11,222 nt of DNA from an uncultured Lachnospiraceae bacterium (GCA_947653315.1 CANTGP010000062.1:1-11222), one strand, 5' to 3'; counted from the first letter of the stretch, positions 1 to 7,574 are shown. The notes: generated by a model not told the origin, from the letters alone. Numbers and translations: made by a program.

Positions 1-257
1 CCGAAATAACCTAAATTAATTCCCTTCCCATGCGCGTTAAACCACTCGCCTGCTATTGCAATCACGGGGTTATTTTCCATATGTTTCATTTTATTTGAAC
101 GCGCATAGGTAATAACATAAAACGAGCCATTCTCATAATAAGCGTTTACATACCGCACATAAGGAACTCCCTGCTCTACGGTTGCCAATGCAATCACCGT
201 ATCTTTTCCAAAACGTTCTGCCATAATTTTTTCGGCTTCTTCACATAATTTTTTCAA
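1..257 (-). CDS. PNPOx-fold (pyridoxamine 5'-phosphate oxidase-like) family protein, 3'-truncated
   Basis: About 85 N-terminal codons are visible before the gene runs off the left edge. The start chosen is TTG at 257-255; it has an AGGAGAGGAG purine tract just upstream, and no in-frame ATG or GTG lies between it and that site. The translation starts (M)KKLCEEAEKIMAERFGKDT and continues with VIALATVEQGVPYVRYVNAY, a strand-turn-strand of the split-barrel FMN-binding fold. Later come FYVITYARSNKMKHMENNP and VIAIAGEWFN, the pattern seen in small (about 140 residue) PNPOx-like or general stress protein 26-like flavoproteins. Such proteins usually bind FMN or a related cofactor; the substrate cannot be inferred. 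A terminator and a -10 box separate it from gpmI, so it is probably its own transcription unit. The family call rests on sequence pattern only, and ATG at codon 12 is an alternative start. Confidence 0.75.
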   Translation of the reverse strand, partial: MKKLCEEAEKIMAERFGKDTVIALATVEQGVPYVRYVNAYYENGSFYVITYARSNKMKHMENNPVIAIAGEWFNAHGKGINLGYF

Positions 258-334
258 AGACTCCTCTCCTTCCCGGCTTCCGCCATAATTCTTTTTTCCG
301 AATATCCTCCGGCAATCCATTTCATCACAAACCC

Positions 335-363
335 ATTATACAGCATATTTCAAACGAATGGAA
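335..363 (-). promoter_or_regulatory. Candidate promoter of the PNPOx-family gene
   Basis: A perfect TATAAT -10 box lies on the minus strand (340-335), about 80 nt upstream of the TTG start at 257. At 17-nt spacing the -35 position (363-358) reads TTCCAT, a poor match, so the promoter is weak or depends on other contacts. It sits downstream of the gpmI terminator, as expected for a separate transcription unit. Confidence 0.5.
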
Positions 364-370
364 CGGACTT

Positions 371-404
371 TAAAAGGGGTTCACCCAACACTGTGAGGAA
401 CCCC
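371..404 (-). terminator. Rho-independent terminator of gpmI
   Basis: On the minus strand GGGGTTC (404-398) pairs with GAACCCC (382-376) to form a perfect 7-bp stem around a 15-nt loop. TTTT (375-372) follows immediately. It lies about 70 nt after the gpmI stop codon. The reverse direction lacks a comparable T-tract. Confidence 0.75.
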
Positions 405-476
405 ATAAAACCAAAAACCTGATTACAAACCATTCACTTATACTTCTGCCAAACGGTCCGCCAAACCCCCGACTTC

Positions 477-2021
477 CTATTTCTTCATCAACAGGGATTT
501 TCCCGTCATTTCCTCCGGCTGCTCCCTGCCCATGATTTCAATCAAGGTAGGAATGATATCAGCCAGACATCCGCCTTCCCGCAGCGTATACGCCTCATCG
601 TAGTTCACCAAAATAAACGGTACCGGATTTGTCGTATGGGCCGTAAACGGATTGCCCGTTTCGTAATCCACCAACTGCTCCGCATTTCCGTGGTCCGCAC
701 AGATAAACATCGCGCCGCCCACTTCCTTAACGGCATCCACGGCTTTGCCCACGCACTCGTCCACGGCTTCCACGGCTTTGATTGCCGCCGCTTCCACACC
801 GGTATGGCCTACCATATCCGGGTTTGCAAAGTTAATGATAATCACATCGTATTTGCCGGATTTAATGGCTTCCACCAGCTTATCGCACACCTCATAAGCG
901 CTCATCTGCGGTTTTAAGTCATAGGTTGCCACATCCTTCGGGGAGTTTACGAGAATCCTGTCCTCCCCCTCATTGGGTTCCTCCACACCGCCGTTAAAGA
1001 AAAACGTTACATGCGCATATTTTTCCGTCTCCGCAATCCTCGCCTGTGTCATATGGTTTGCCGCAAGCCATTCGCCGAACGTATTGGTAACCGCAATTTT
1101 ATGGAATGCCACTTCTTTATTCGGAATGGTCGGGTCATAATCGGAAAAACATACATAAGTAAGCTGCAGTCTGTTTCCCCGGTCAAATGCCGTAAACTCG
1201 TCGTCACAGAAACATCTTGTGATTTCCCTCGCACGGTCGGGACGGAAATTGAAAAATACCACCGAATCCTTATCCCGGATTGTAGCCACCGGGGCGCCGT
1301 CCTTTACCACAACCGTCGGTTTCACGAATTCATCGCTTTCGCCCCTTTCGTATGACTCCGCAATGCCCGCAGGACCTCCTGCCGCTTTCAGCCCTTCCCC
1401 TTTGGTCAGCGCGTCATACGCCAGTTTCACCCTGTCATAATTGTTATCCCTGTCCATGGCATAATAACGTCCCATGACGGATGCCACTTCGCCGACGCCG
1501 ATTTCCTTCATTTTGGCTTCCAGTTCCTCCACGAAGCCCTTGCCGCTCTCCGGCGGGGTATCCCTGCCGTCCAGGAAACAATGGACATACACCTTCTCCA
1601 GTCCGTTCCGCTTAGCCAGCTCCAGCAGACCGTAAATATGGGTATTGTGGCTGTGCACGCCGCCGTCGGAAACAAGTCCGAACAAATGCAGGGCGGATTC
1701 GTTCTCCTTACAGTTTTTTACCGCATCCATAAGCGCCGGATTTTCAAAAAACGTACCGTCCTGAATCTCCTTCGTAATCCTCGTCAACTCTTGGTAGACA
1801 ATGCGCCCCGCGCCCATGTTCAGGTGTCCCACTTCGGAATTACCCATCTGTCCGTCCGGCAGCCCTACCGCCATACCGCTGGCATTTCCCTTTACAAAAG
1901 GATATTCCTGCATCAGACGGTCCATCACCGGCGTATTGGCCTGCGCCACGGCATTGCCGTCCTTCCTTTCGTTCAATCCGTAACCGTCCAAAATCATCAA
2001 AACTGTTGGTTTCTTGCCCAT
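477..2021 (-). CDS. gpmI: 2,3-bisphosphoglycerate-independent phosphoglycerate mutase
   Basis: Interconverts 3- and 2-phosphoglycerate in glycolysis and gluconeogenesis in the cytoplasm, using two metal ions (Mn) and a phosphoserine intermediate. The 514 residues match the usual length of the alkaline-phosphatase-superfamily enzyme. Visible motifs are LDGYG with metal ligand Asp12; MGNSEVGHLN with catalytic Ser62; VHSHNTH around His123; DGRDTPP at 151-157; GRYYAMDRD at 184-192; NFRPDRAREITR at 258-269; EKYAHVTFF with Lys334; NPDMVGHTG with Asp402 and His406; ADHGNAEQ with Asp443 and His444; and FTAHTTNPVP with His462. All expected catalytic and metal residues are present. AAAGGAG lies 6-8 nt before the ATG. 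It has its own promoter upstream and a terminator downstream, so it is probably monocistronic. It is not placed next to the other lower-glycolysis genes here, unlike in many Firmicutes. Confidence 0.98.
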   Translation of the reverse strand: MGKKPTVLMILDGYGLNERKDGNAVAQANTPVMDRLMQEYPFVKGNASGMAVGLPDGQMGNSEVGHLNMGAGRIVYQELTRITKEIQDGTFFENPALMDAVKNCKENESALHLFGLVSDGGVHSHNTHIYGLLELAKRNGLEKVYVHCFLDGRDTPPESGKGFVEELEAKMKEIGVGEVASVMGRYYAMDRDNNYDRVKLAYDALTKGEGLKAAGGPAGIAESYERGESDEFVKPTVVVKDGAPVATIRDKDSVVFFNFRPDRAREITRCFCDDEFTAFDRGNRLQLTYVCFSDYDPTIPNKEVAFHKIAVTNTFGEWLAANHMTQARIAETEKYAHVTFFFNGGVEEPNEGEDRILVNSPKDVATYDLKPQMSAYEVCDKLVEAIKSGKYDVIIINFANPDMVGHTGVEAAAIKAVEAVDECVGKAVDAVKEVGGAMFICADHGNAEQLVDYETGNPFTAHTTNPVPFILVNYDEAYTLREGGCLADIIPTLIEIMGREQPEEMTGKSLLMKK

Positions 2022-2086
2022 GTCACTCTCTCCTTTATTTTATTTGTCCTGCCATAAAACCATGCGTATATCACCATGTATGCTTT

Positions 2087-2098
2087 GGGGGTTCCCCC
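2087..2098 (-). repeat. G5/C5 inverted repeat in the gpmI 5' leader
   Basis: GGGGGAACCCCC lies about 65 nt upstream of the gpmI start, inside the predicted leader of roughly 100 nt. It can form only a short hairpin (4 bp with a 4-nt loop) and has no T-tract, so I do not call it a terminator. Nothing else recognisable is in 2022-2126. Confidence 0.4.
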
Positions 2099-2126
2099 AT
2101 GTCCCATACACTCTTTCCCGTCTGCA

Positions 2127-2155
2127 ATTATACATGTTTTTTCCAAAAATGTAAA
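2127..2155 (-). promoter_or_regulatory. gpmI promoter (sigma-A type)
   Basis: On the minus strand the -35 box TTTACA (2155-2150) is followed by exactly 17 nt and then a perfect TATAAT -10 box (2132-2127). This is a near-consensus vegetative promoter. The start of transcription would be near 2119, giving a leader of about 98 nt before the gpmI ATG. Confidence 0.8.
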
Positions 2156-2192
2156 TATGGAATGCCCCTGAAACCACAAAATACATAGCAGT

Positions 2193-3632
2193 TCAGTCTG
2201 AACCGCTTCCGAAATAAGCATCGAAAATCCTCTTTGCAACCGGCACCGCATAATCCCCGCCGCTTCCCGCCCCTTCAATAATGACGGTAACGCTGATCTG
2301 CGGTTCTTCCACAGGGGCGAATCCGGTAAACCATGCATGGGATTCTTCTTTCACATTACTGTATTCCGCCGATCCCGTTTTTCCGGCCGCCGTATAGGGC
2401 AGCCCCTTTAAACGGCTGGCAGTGCCCTCCTCCACCACGCCCCGCATCAGCTCCTTTAACGCATCCGCCTCCTGCCCCGACATCAACTGCCGTTCCTGGG
2501 ATGCGGAAAACTGTTTCACCACCGTACCCGCGCTGTTTTCCACCCGGTCAATCAGATAGGGGGGAACCAGCACGCCCCCGTTGGCTATGGCATTGGTAAT
2601 CATGTTTAAATGTATGGGCGACATTCCCGTGGTTCCCTGCCCGATGGCAACCTGCATCATTTCCCCGTTTGTGGACTCTCCGCTTACCTGAATACGGCTT
2701 TTGCTGTAATTCATGTCCAAAGGCAGTTCGCCGTTAAACATCAGTTCCTTTAACGTATCCTGGAATTCCCCTTTGTCCAGTTTTATCCCGATATCGGCAA
2801 AGGCGGCGTTACAGGACTTGGCAAATGCCCGGGCAAAATCTTCCTGTCCATGGCTGGTCCCATGGTAACAGTTAATCCTGTCCGCCCCGTCGGAATAGCT
2901 CCCGCTGCACAGATATCCGTAATTTTGGTAAGTATCCGGGTTTTCCCTGATGTATTCCAACGCCGTTATGATTTTAAACGTGGAACCGGGAGGATACATC
3001 CCCTGCGTAACCCGGTTTAACAAAACGCCGCTCTCCTTATCTTCCACCAGCCGGTCCCATACCTCCCCGATTTCGTTGGGGTCAAAGTCCGGCTTGGAAA
3101 CCATTGCCAATATCCTTCCCGTGGAAATATCCGTCACCACCACCGCACCTCTGTAAACACCCATGGCTTTATAGGCGACTTCCTGCAGGTTTACGTCCAG
3201 TGTGGTATAAACGTCGTCCGCTTTATATTTTTCCCCTGCCGTTTCGTTTAACACTTTCTCCGACAGCGGGGCGCTGGACTGGATCAGGTAATAATTGCCG
3301 AGGGCTTCCACCCCCGCCCTCCCGTTGGAGGCATAGCCCACCACATGGGCGAACATGCTGCCATACGGATACTCCCGTACCTCCCTGCCTTCGCCGTCCG
3401 TACCGGTTTTTGCCAGCACTTCGCCGCTTCCCGCATAAATCGTTCCCCGCACGTTTTTCGCCGTCAACATCTGCTGCCTGCCGTTATAACTGTTGTTCAT
3501 CCACTCCTGCCTGTGGGACATGGAATACTGGCAGATATAAACCATCATGCCAAGAAAAACCGCCACAAAAAAATATGCCACCGCCATAATCGGGGCGTTT
3601 TGCTTCTTTCTATTCTTATGATTCCCTGCCAT
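2193..3632 (-). CDS. Class B penicillin-binding protein (transpeptidase, PbpA-like)
   Basis: A membrane-anchored D,D-transpeptidase that would cross-link peptidoglycan, working with the SEDS glycosyltransferase encoded just upstream. From the chosen ATG (3632) it has 479 residues. There is one transmembrane anchor at about 14-36, then a short linker without an obvious large dimerisation domain, then the catalytic domain. That domain has the three penicilloyl-transferase motifs: STFK (catalytic Ser217, Lys220), SCN (273-275) and KTG (418-420). The compact layout without PASTA repeats resembles actinobacterial PbpA more than SpoVD or PBP2x. The same frame is open to an ATG at 3770, but that extension is the low-complexity SEDS tail read in another frame. 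The ATG at 3632 has a GGGGGG tract 6 nt upstream, whereas ATG 3638 directly touches that tract. The start overlaps the SEDS gene end by 17 nt, suggesting coupled translation. I see no clear terminator after it. Confidence 0.93.
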   Translation of the reverse strand: MAGNHKNRKKQNAPIMAVAYFFVAVFLGMMVYICQYSMSHRQEWMNNSYNGRQQMLTAKNVRGTIYAGSGEVLAKTGTDGEGREVREYPYGSMFAHVVGYASNGRAGVEALGNYYLIQSSAPLSEKVLNETAGEKYKADDVYTTLDVNLQEVAYKAMGVYRGAVVVTDISTGRILAMVSKPDFDPNEIGEVWDRLVEDKESGVLLNRVTQGMYPPGSTFKIITALEYIRENPDTYQNYGYLCSGSYSDGADRINCYHGTSHGQEDFARAFAKSCNAAFADIGIKLDKGEFQDTLKELMFNGELPLDMNYSKSRIQVSGESTNGEMMQVAIGQGTTGMSPIHLNMITNAIANGGVLVPPYLIDRVENSAGTVVKQFSASQERQLMSGQEADALKELMRGVVEEGTASRLKGLPYTAAGKTGSAEYSNVKEESHAWFTGFAPVEEPQISVTVIIEGAGSGGDYAVPVAKRIFDAYFGSGSD

Positions 3633-5133
3633 CCGCATCCCCCCGTTTTTGCCTGCTCTCTCCGCGCATCTTACCGGCTTTTTCTCCTCCTGTTTTTTCC
3701 CACCCTGTTTTTTTCCATTCAGCTTTTTTCCATCCTGTTTTTTCCCATCGTGCATTTTTCCGTCCTGCATTTTGTGCTTCCTTTTTTTTATGTTCCGCCC
3801 TTTTTCCCTTTCCGTCGTTCTTTACCGCTTGTTCCTCATCTTTTTTTACCATGCAAAGCCCCTCCACAATGGCAAACATCACCAGCGTCGTCAGCACGGA
3901 ACTTCCACCGTAACTGATCAGGGGCAGGGTCACGCCGGTCAGCGGAATGAATTTGCTGCCGCCCCCAATGGTAAGAAAAACCTGGAAAATATAGGTAATG
4001 CCGAGTCCGAAGGCAATCAACCGGTAAAAACGGTCGTTCAGTTTCATGGAAATATCCATGAACATCAGGAAACAACTGACGCACACCAAAATCAGGCACA
4101 TGGCAAACAATATGCCAAGCTCCTCCGCCACGGCAGAAAAAATGAAATCCGCCTCCACAAAAGGGATGGACTGGGGCGTCCCCCCGAACAGCCCAAGCCC
4201 GAACCAGCCGCCGCTGCTGATGGCAAACAATGACTGGGTGATTTGGTAGCCTCCCGTATCGATAGCGCTCCACGGATCCCTCCACGCCTGGACGCGCACC
4301 TGCACATGGGAGAACATCCGGTATGCTGCCACGGCGGCCCCGGCCCCGCCCCCGGCCCCGGCCAAAAGGTACAGGGGCTTTCCCGTCGCCACAAACACCA
4401 TCAGTACGTAAACCACAAAGAAAATCAGCGCGCTTCCCAAATCCTTGGAAAACACCAGTATAACGACGTGGATTCCCGCCACTGCCGCAGTCAGGCAGAC
4501 CTGTAAAAACGAGGCGGAACCGCAAAGCGCGCTGGCAAGGAAGAAGACGAACAGAATCTTCACGAATTCCGACGGCTGGACGGTTACCCCTGCAATGGTA
4601 TAGGAAATCTTGGAGCCGTAAGTATAACTTCCAAGCACAAGCACCACCGTCAATGCCGCAATTCCCAAAAATGCATAAACCCATGTCAGGCTTTTTAAGA
4701 ATTTAATTTTATGGACAAACAAAGGAATCACCATCACTGCCGCAATGGATACCGCCGCGATGACAAACTGCCTGACCGCCCGTTCATACGAAAGCCTTGT
4801 CAGCATGACAAACCCCACACTGAGCAGCAGGCACATATTATTGACGATTAAGCGGTTTGCCCCCGGATACACCATATGGAACAGCACCGCCGTGGCAAAC
4901 AGCACCACCTGCTGGAACGCATAGAAAAACAGGTAGCTCATGTCCCCCGTTTCAAAACAGATGACCATAAAGCAGGAAAAATGGAGTAAAAGCATCAGGA
5001 AATTCTGCCTCGTATATATCCCGCTCCTGCGGTCTTCCTCCCGGTAACGGAATACCGCGAAGGATTCGTATGCATATAATGCCATCAGCATGGTAATGAC
5101 ATATTTGGATAATTCGGTGATATATAATTCCAT
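3616..5133 (-). CDS. SEDS-family peptidoglycan glycosyltransferase (FtsW/RodA/SpoVE family)
   Basis: A polytopic membrane enzyme that would polymerise lipid II into glycan strands with the partner class B PBP encoded next to it. Of 505 residues, about 1-430 carry roughly 12-13 hydrophobic segments. Family motifs are VQPSEFVKI (185-193), the SKDLGSAL loop (229-236) whose Asp231 matches the catalytic aspartate of RodA/FtsW, WRDPW (284-288), GGYQITQS (294-301), VEADFIFSAVAEELG (326-340) and GVTLPLISYGGSS (400-412). The first 140 residues or so add hydrophobic segments before the usual core, as in RodA forms with extra N-terminal helices. Residues 430-505 are a highly charged, Lys-rich cytoplasmic tail with imperfect W-(E/K)-K-(T/A)-G repeats. 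The AGGAG ribosome site overlaps the UAG stop of the U32 gene, 6 nt before ATG, indicating tight coupling. FtsW, RodA and SpoVE cannot be separated from sequence here; the zapA and PBP neighbours suggest division or elongation. Confidence 0.95.
   Translation of the reverse strand: MELYITELSKYVITMLMALYAYESFAVFRYREEDRRSGIYTRQNFLMLLLHFSCFMVICFETGDMSYLFFYAFQQVVLFATAVLFHMVYPGANRLIVNNMCLLLSVGFVMLTRLSYERAVRQFVIAAVSIAAVMVIPLFVHKIKFLKSLTWVYAFLGIAALTVVLVLGSYTYGSKISYTIAGVTVQPSEFVKILFVFFLASALCGSASFLQVCLTAAVAGIHVVILVFSKDLGSALIFFVVYVLMVFVATGKPLYLLAGAGGGAGAAVAAYRMFSHVQVRVQAWRDPWSAIDTGGYQITQSLFAISSGGWFGLGLFGGTPQSIPFVEADFIFSAVAEELGILFAMCLILVCVSCFLMFMDISMKLNDRFYRLIAFGLGITYIFQVFLTIGGGSKFIPLTGVTLPLISYGGSSVLTTLVMFAIVEGLCMVKKDEEQAVKNDGKGKRAEHKKKEAQNAGRKNARWEKTGWKKAEWKKTGWEKTGGEKAGKMRGESRQKRGDADGRES
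3673..3777 (-). repeat. 15-bp minisatellite in the tail of the SEDS gene
   Basis: Seven consecutive 15-nt units are visible. The plus-strand consensus is TCCTGTTTTTTCCCA; two copies match it exactly and the others vary. Because 15 is a multiple of 3, each unit encodes a pentapeptide: W-(E/K)-K-(T/A)-G in the SEDS frame, and K-(Q/L)-(D/N)-G-K-like in the frame leading into the PBP gene. The units contain 5- to 7-base A/T homopolymers, which makes the region prone to slippage. Confidence 0.85.
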
Positions 5134-5142
5134 GGCCTGCTC

Positions 5143-7542
5143 CTATTCCACACCCCGTTTCATATGCCCTTTCGTATACTCCCGATAGGGAGGCATTTCC
5201 CCGCTTCCGTTCAATACCCCTTGAAAGTAAGAAACCACCCTATCTACATCATTACCAATTTCTGTCGTAAAATCCAAACGGAAAGAATGAATTCCCATCC
5301 CCGCCAGCTTTTCCATATCCTGGTGCAAAGACAGGGGCAGGGAATTGTAAACCACATTATAACAGTGCGTACAATCCGTATAAACCGGAAATACTTTCCG
5401 GTACCGGTCCGTCAGCGGCTCAAAGGGTTCCCTCCTGCCGTTTTTTCCCCCGGTATACGGCCGGCAGCCCGTGCCGGTTTTCACGATACAGTTGGCAGTC
5501 ACCATCATGGGAATCCTTCCGTAAACCGCCGCCGCCCATTCCGTTTCCGGAGTGGCTTCCACCAGCTCCCGTATTTCATGGAAATTCAGTTCATGGGGCA
5601 GGTAATGTTCGTCGGCAAATTCCCCAAACACCCTTGCCGCACGGGGATTCCACTGGTAAAGACCGGCATCGGAAACTACCTGTTTGTCCCAGCCTTTCCC
5701 AAATGTTTCCACAAGCCAATACCATTCTTCCGGATTCCGCACAAGCACCCCGTCAAAAAGCGTACCCCCAAGCAGCCGTTCCATACAATCCAAAAATTCC
5801 CCGTCTTTTGCCCGGATGATATGGGGCAGCGCCAAATAAATTCCCGTTTCACCGCCGCACCGTTCCTTTAAGTCCCAAAGCCACGCCTCACCGCCGCATA
5901 ACCCGGAAGGCACATAAAGCCGTTCCGCCTTTTGGTTTACTGCCGCCATACACTGTTCCTTCGTAACCGCCGATACGTGGATGCCGCACTTTTGTTCCGT
6001 TTTCCTGCCGCTTTTCCCGGACCGCATCTCCGCTCCGCCCCGTTTCCGCCGGATGATTCCGGGATTTTCCGATTCCGCTTTTCCTGTTTCTTCTTTTCCT
6101 GTTTCCGCTTTTTCCGATTCCTCTTTTCTTGTTTCCGCTTTTTCCGATTCCTCTTTTCTTGTTTCCGCTTTTTCCGATTCTGCTTTTCCGGCTTCCGGAT
6201 TTCCCCTTCCGCAACTCCTGCGGGGCGAAGTATCCGGTCCGTATCCGGCAATAACGGCATCTTCCAATTTTCCGCAGGCGATGCGGCGCAGGTCGTTTAA
6301 CGCTTTCACGGGAAGGAATACGTCTCCTTCCATTTGCAATTCCAAATCCGTATCTTCGATGCAAAACGGCGTATTCCCGGTTTTTCCCAACTGCCTTTTT
6401 ACCGCTTCCGCATCCAACGGCTGCTTTTTCGCTTCCTGCACCGTATCGCCCGTAACGGATACCTCATGGGAAACGGCGCCTTCCATACGGAGGGTCAGCA
6501 TGGCGGGAGCGCCCTTTTTTAACACCGCCTTTGCCGAAACGGGCAGACGGAAATCCCCTTCCAGATATTCTTTCCTGATCTGCTCTGCCAGTTCCCCGTC
6601 ACGCCCCGAATAAGCAGGACTGTCGAGCGTAATCATCTCCCGGCCGTTTACCCTGTGGTAATAGCCTTCGCTGATACCGCTGCGGATATACAGGGCGCGC
6701 AGTTTTTCCATGTCCTGCGGTTCCACCGACCATTCCGCAGACGGATTCCCGTAATATCTATCGATGTATTTCCGGTAAATCGCCGTCACGCCCGCCGCAT
6801 ATTCCGGACTTTTCATCCTTCCCTCGATTTTCAGGGAATCGATTCCCGAACGGATTAATTCCGGTAAAATCTCCACCGTGCACATATCTTTCAGGCTTAA
6901 CGGATAAGATTCCCCGGTTTTCCCGTCCAACCGGTAAGGAAGGCGGCAGGGCTGGGCACACCTGCCCCTGTTTCCGCTGCGGCCCCCGATCAGGCTGCTG
7001 AATAGGCACTGGCCGGAATAGCAGTAACAGATGGCGCCGTGGATGAAAGTTTCTATTTCTATTTCCTCCAAACCGGAAGCATTCTTCATTTCCACAATCT
7101 CCGTTAAGGACAGCTCCCTCGCCGGTACGATGCGCTCCGCGCCAAGCGTCCTTAAGAACCGCGCCCCGTGCACCCCCGTTATGCCCATCTGCGTACTCAC
7201 ATGGCGCGGCAGGCCGGGAAACCATTCCCCCACGGCCTGGAATACGCCAAGGTCCTGGATAATCACGCCGTCCAGCCCCGCGTCGTATAGAGGCTGCAGG
7301 TAATCGCGGATTTCCCCGAATTCCCTCGTTTTCACCAGCGTATTCAGCGTCAGGTATGCCTTTCTTCCATGCAAATGGGCATACCGCAGCGCTTTCTTTA
7401 TTTCTTCCTCCGTAAAATTATCCGCATATGCCCTGGCACCGAATTTTTTACCGCCGAAATAAACCGCATCCGCACCGGCATGTACCGCCCCCAAAAATGC
7501 CTCATAGCTTCCGGCAGGCGCAAGCAGTTCCACTTTTTTCAT
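5143..7542 (-). CDS. U32 family peptidase / RlhA-like protein with DUF3656 region and charged linker insert
   Basis: From the ATG at 7542 (GGAGG 7 nt upstream) the protein has 799 residues. The upstream in-frame start at 7593 lacks such a site. It opens with KKVELLAPAGSYEAF and HAGADAVYFGGKKFGARAYA, the start of U32 proteins. The family signature ETFIHGAICYCYSGQCLFSS is at 164-183, followed by Cys195 and Cys199 in RGRCAQPC. These cysteines resemble the Fe-S ligands of UbiU/UbiV, TrhP and RlhA relatives. A DUF3656-like middle part follows. A Glu/Lys/Arg linker (about 447-515) then separates a second TIM-barrel-like half that ends with YTDCTHCYN and RLDFTTE motifs. U32 members were first called collagenases, but several act in tRNA, rRNA or ubiquinone hydroxylation, so an RNA-modifying role is at least as likely as proteolysis. 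It lies in the zapA-SEDS-PBP run and ends 9 nt before the SEDS start. Confidence 0.93.
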   Translation of the reverse strand: MKKVELLAPAGSYEAFLGAVHAGADAVYFGGKKFGARAYADNFTEEEIKKALRYAHLHGRKAYLTLNTLVKTREFGEIRDYLQPLYDAGLDGVIIQDLGVFQAVGEWFPGLPRHVSTQMGITGVHGARFLRTLGAERIVPARELSLTEIVEMKNASGLEEIEIETFIHGAICYCYSGQCLFSSLIGGRSGNRGRCAQPCRLPYRLDGKTGESYPLSLKDMCTVEILPELIRSGIDSLKIEGRMKSPEYAAGVTAIYRKYIDRYYGNPSAEWSVEPQDMEKLRALYIRSGISEGYYHRVNGREMITLDSPAYSGRDGELAEQIRKEYLEGDFRLPVSAKAVLKKGAPAMLTLRMEGAVSHEVSVTGDTVQEAKKQPLDAEAVKRQLGKTGNTPFCIEDTDLELQMEGDVFLPVKALNDLRRIACGKLEDAVIAGYGPDTSPRRSCGRGNPEAGKAESEKAETRKEESEKAETRKEESEKAETGKEETGKAESENPGIIRRKRGGAEMRSGKSGRKTEQKCGIHVSAVTKEQCMAAVNQKAERLYVPSGLCGGEAWLWDLKERCGGETGIYLALPHIIRAKDGEFLDCMERLLGGTLFDGVLVRNPEEWYWLVETFGKGWDKQVVSDAGLYQWNPRAARVFGEFADEHYLPHELNFHEIRELVEATPETEWAAAVYGRIPMMVTANCIVKTGTGCRPYTGGKNGRREPFEPLTDRYRKVFPVYTDCTHCYNVVYNSLPLSLHQDMEKLAGMGIHSFRLDFTTEIGNDVDRVVSYFQGVLNGSGEMPPYREYTKGHMKRGVE
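6101..6190 (-). repeat. 30-bp tandem repeat encoding a charged linker in the U32 gene
   Basis: Two identical 30-nt units (6101-6130 and 6131-6160) are followed by a third whose first 20 nt match exactly (6161-6180) before it diverges. A degenerate related unit precedes them at about 6071-6100. Each unit encodes the decapeptide KAETRKEESE in circular permutation. The insert sits between two conserved parts of the protein, so it looks like an expanded hydrophilic linker, not a functional domain. Confidence 0.88.
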
Positions 7543-7574
7543 CCCAAGACCTCCAAAGACAGGCTCCGCATCAG

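Noticed and set aside
1581..2057. 158-residue plus-strand ORF antisense to gpmI
   Set aside because: It is fully antisense to conserved gpmI codons, has no ribosome site, and shows no recognisable domain.
2087..2098. GGGGGAACCCCC as a terminator of the PBP operon
   Set aside because: It lies downstream of the gpmI promoter, has no T-tract, and its loop would be only a few bases.
3633..3770. N-terminal extension of the PBP to ATG 3770
   Set aside because: The added residues are the 15-bp repeat read out of the SEDS frame. There is no ribosome site at 3770, while a G-rich site fits ATG 3632, and family members begin just before the membrane anchor.
3655..3790. Tandem repeat as a CRISPR array or mobile-element end
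   Set aside because: The 15-bp units are contiguous without spacers and keep the codon frame, so they are a coding minisatellite.
3836..4684. 282-residue minus-strand ORF inside the SEDS gene
   Set aside because: It is an out-of-frame shadow of the SEDS core. Its translation is Gly/Arg/Cys/His-rich and matches no family I recognise.
5932..6613. Long plus-strand and alternative minus-strand ORFs across the U32 gene
   Set aside because: They exist because the 30-bp repeat and GC-skewed codons leave other frames open. Their translations are Phe/Ser/Arg-rich low complexity with no ribosome sites, and the conserved U32 frame explains the region.
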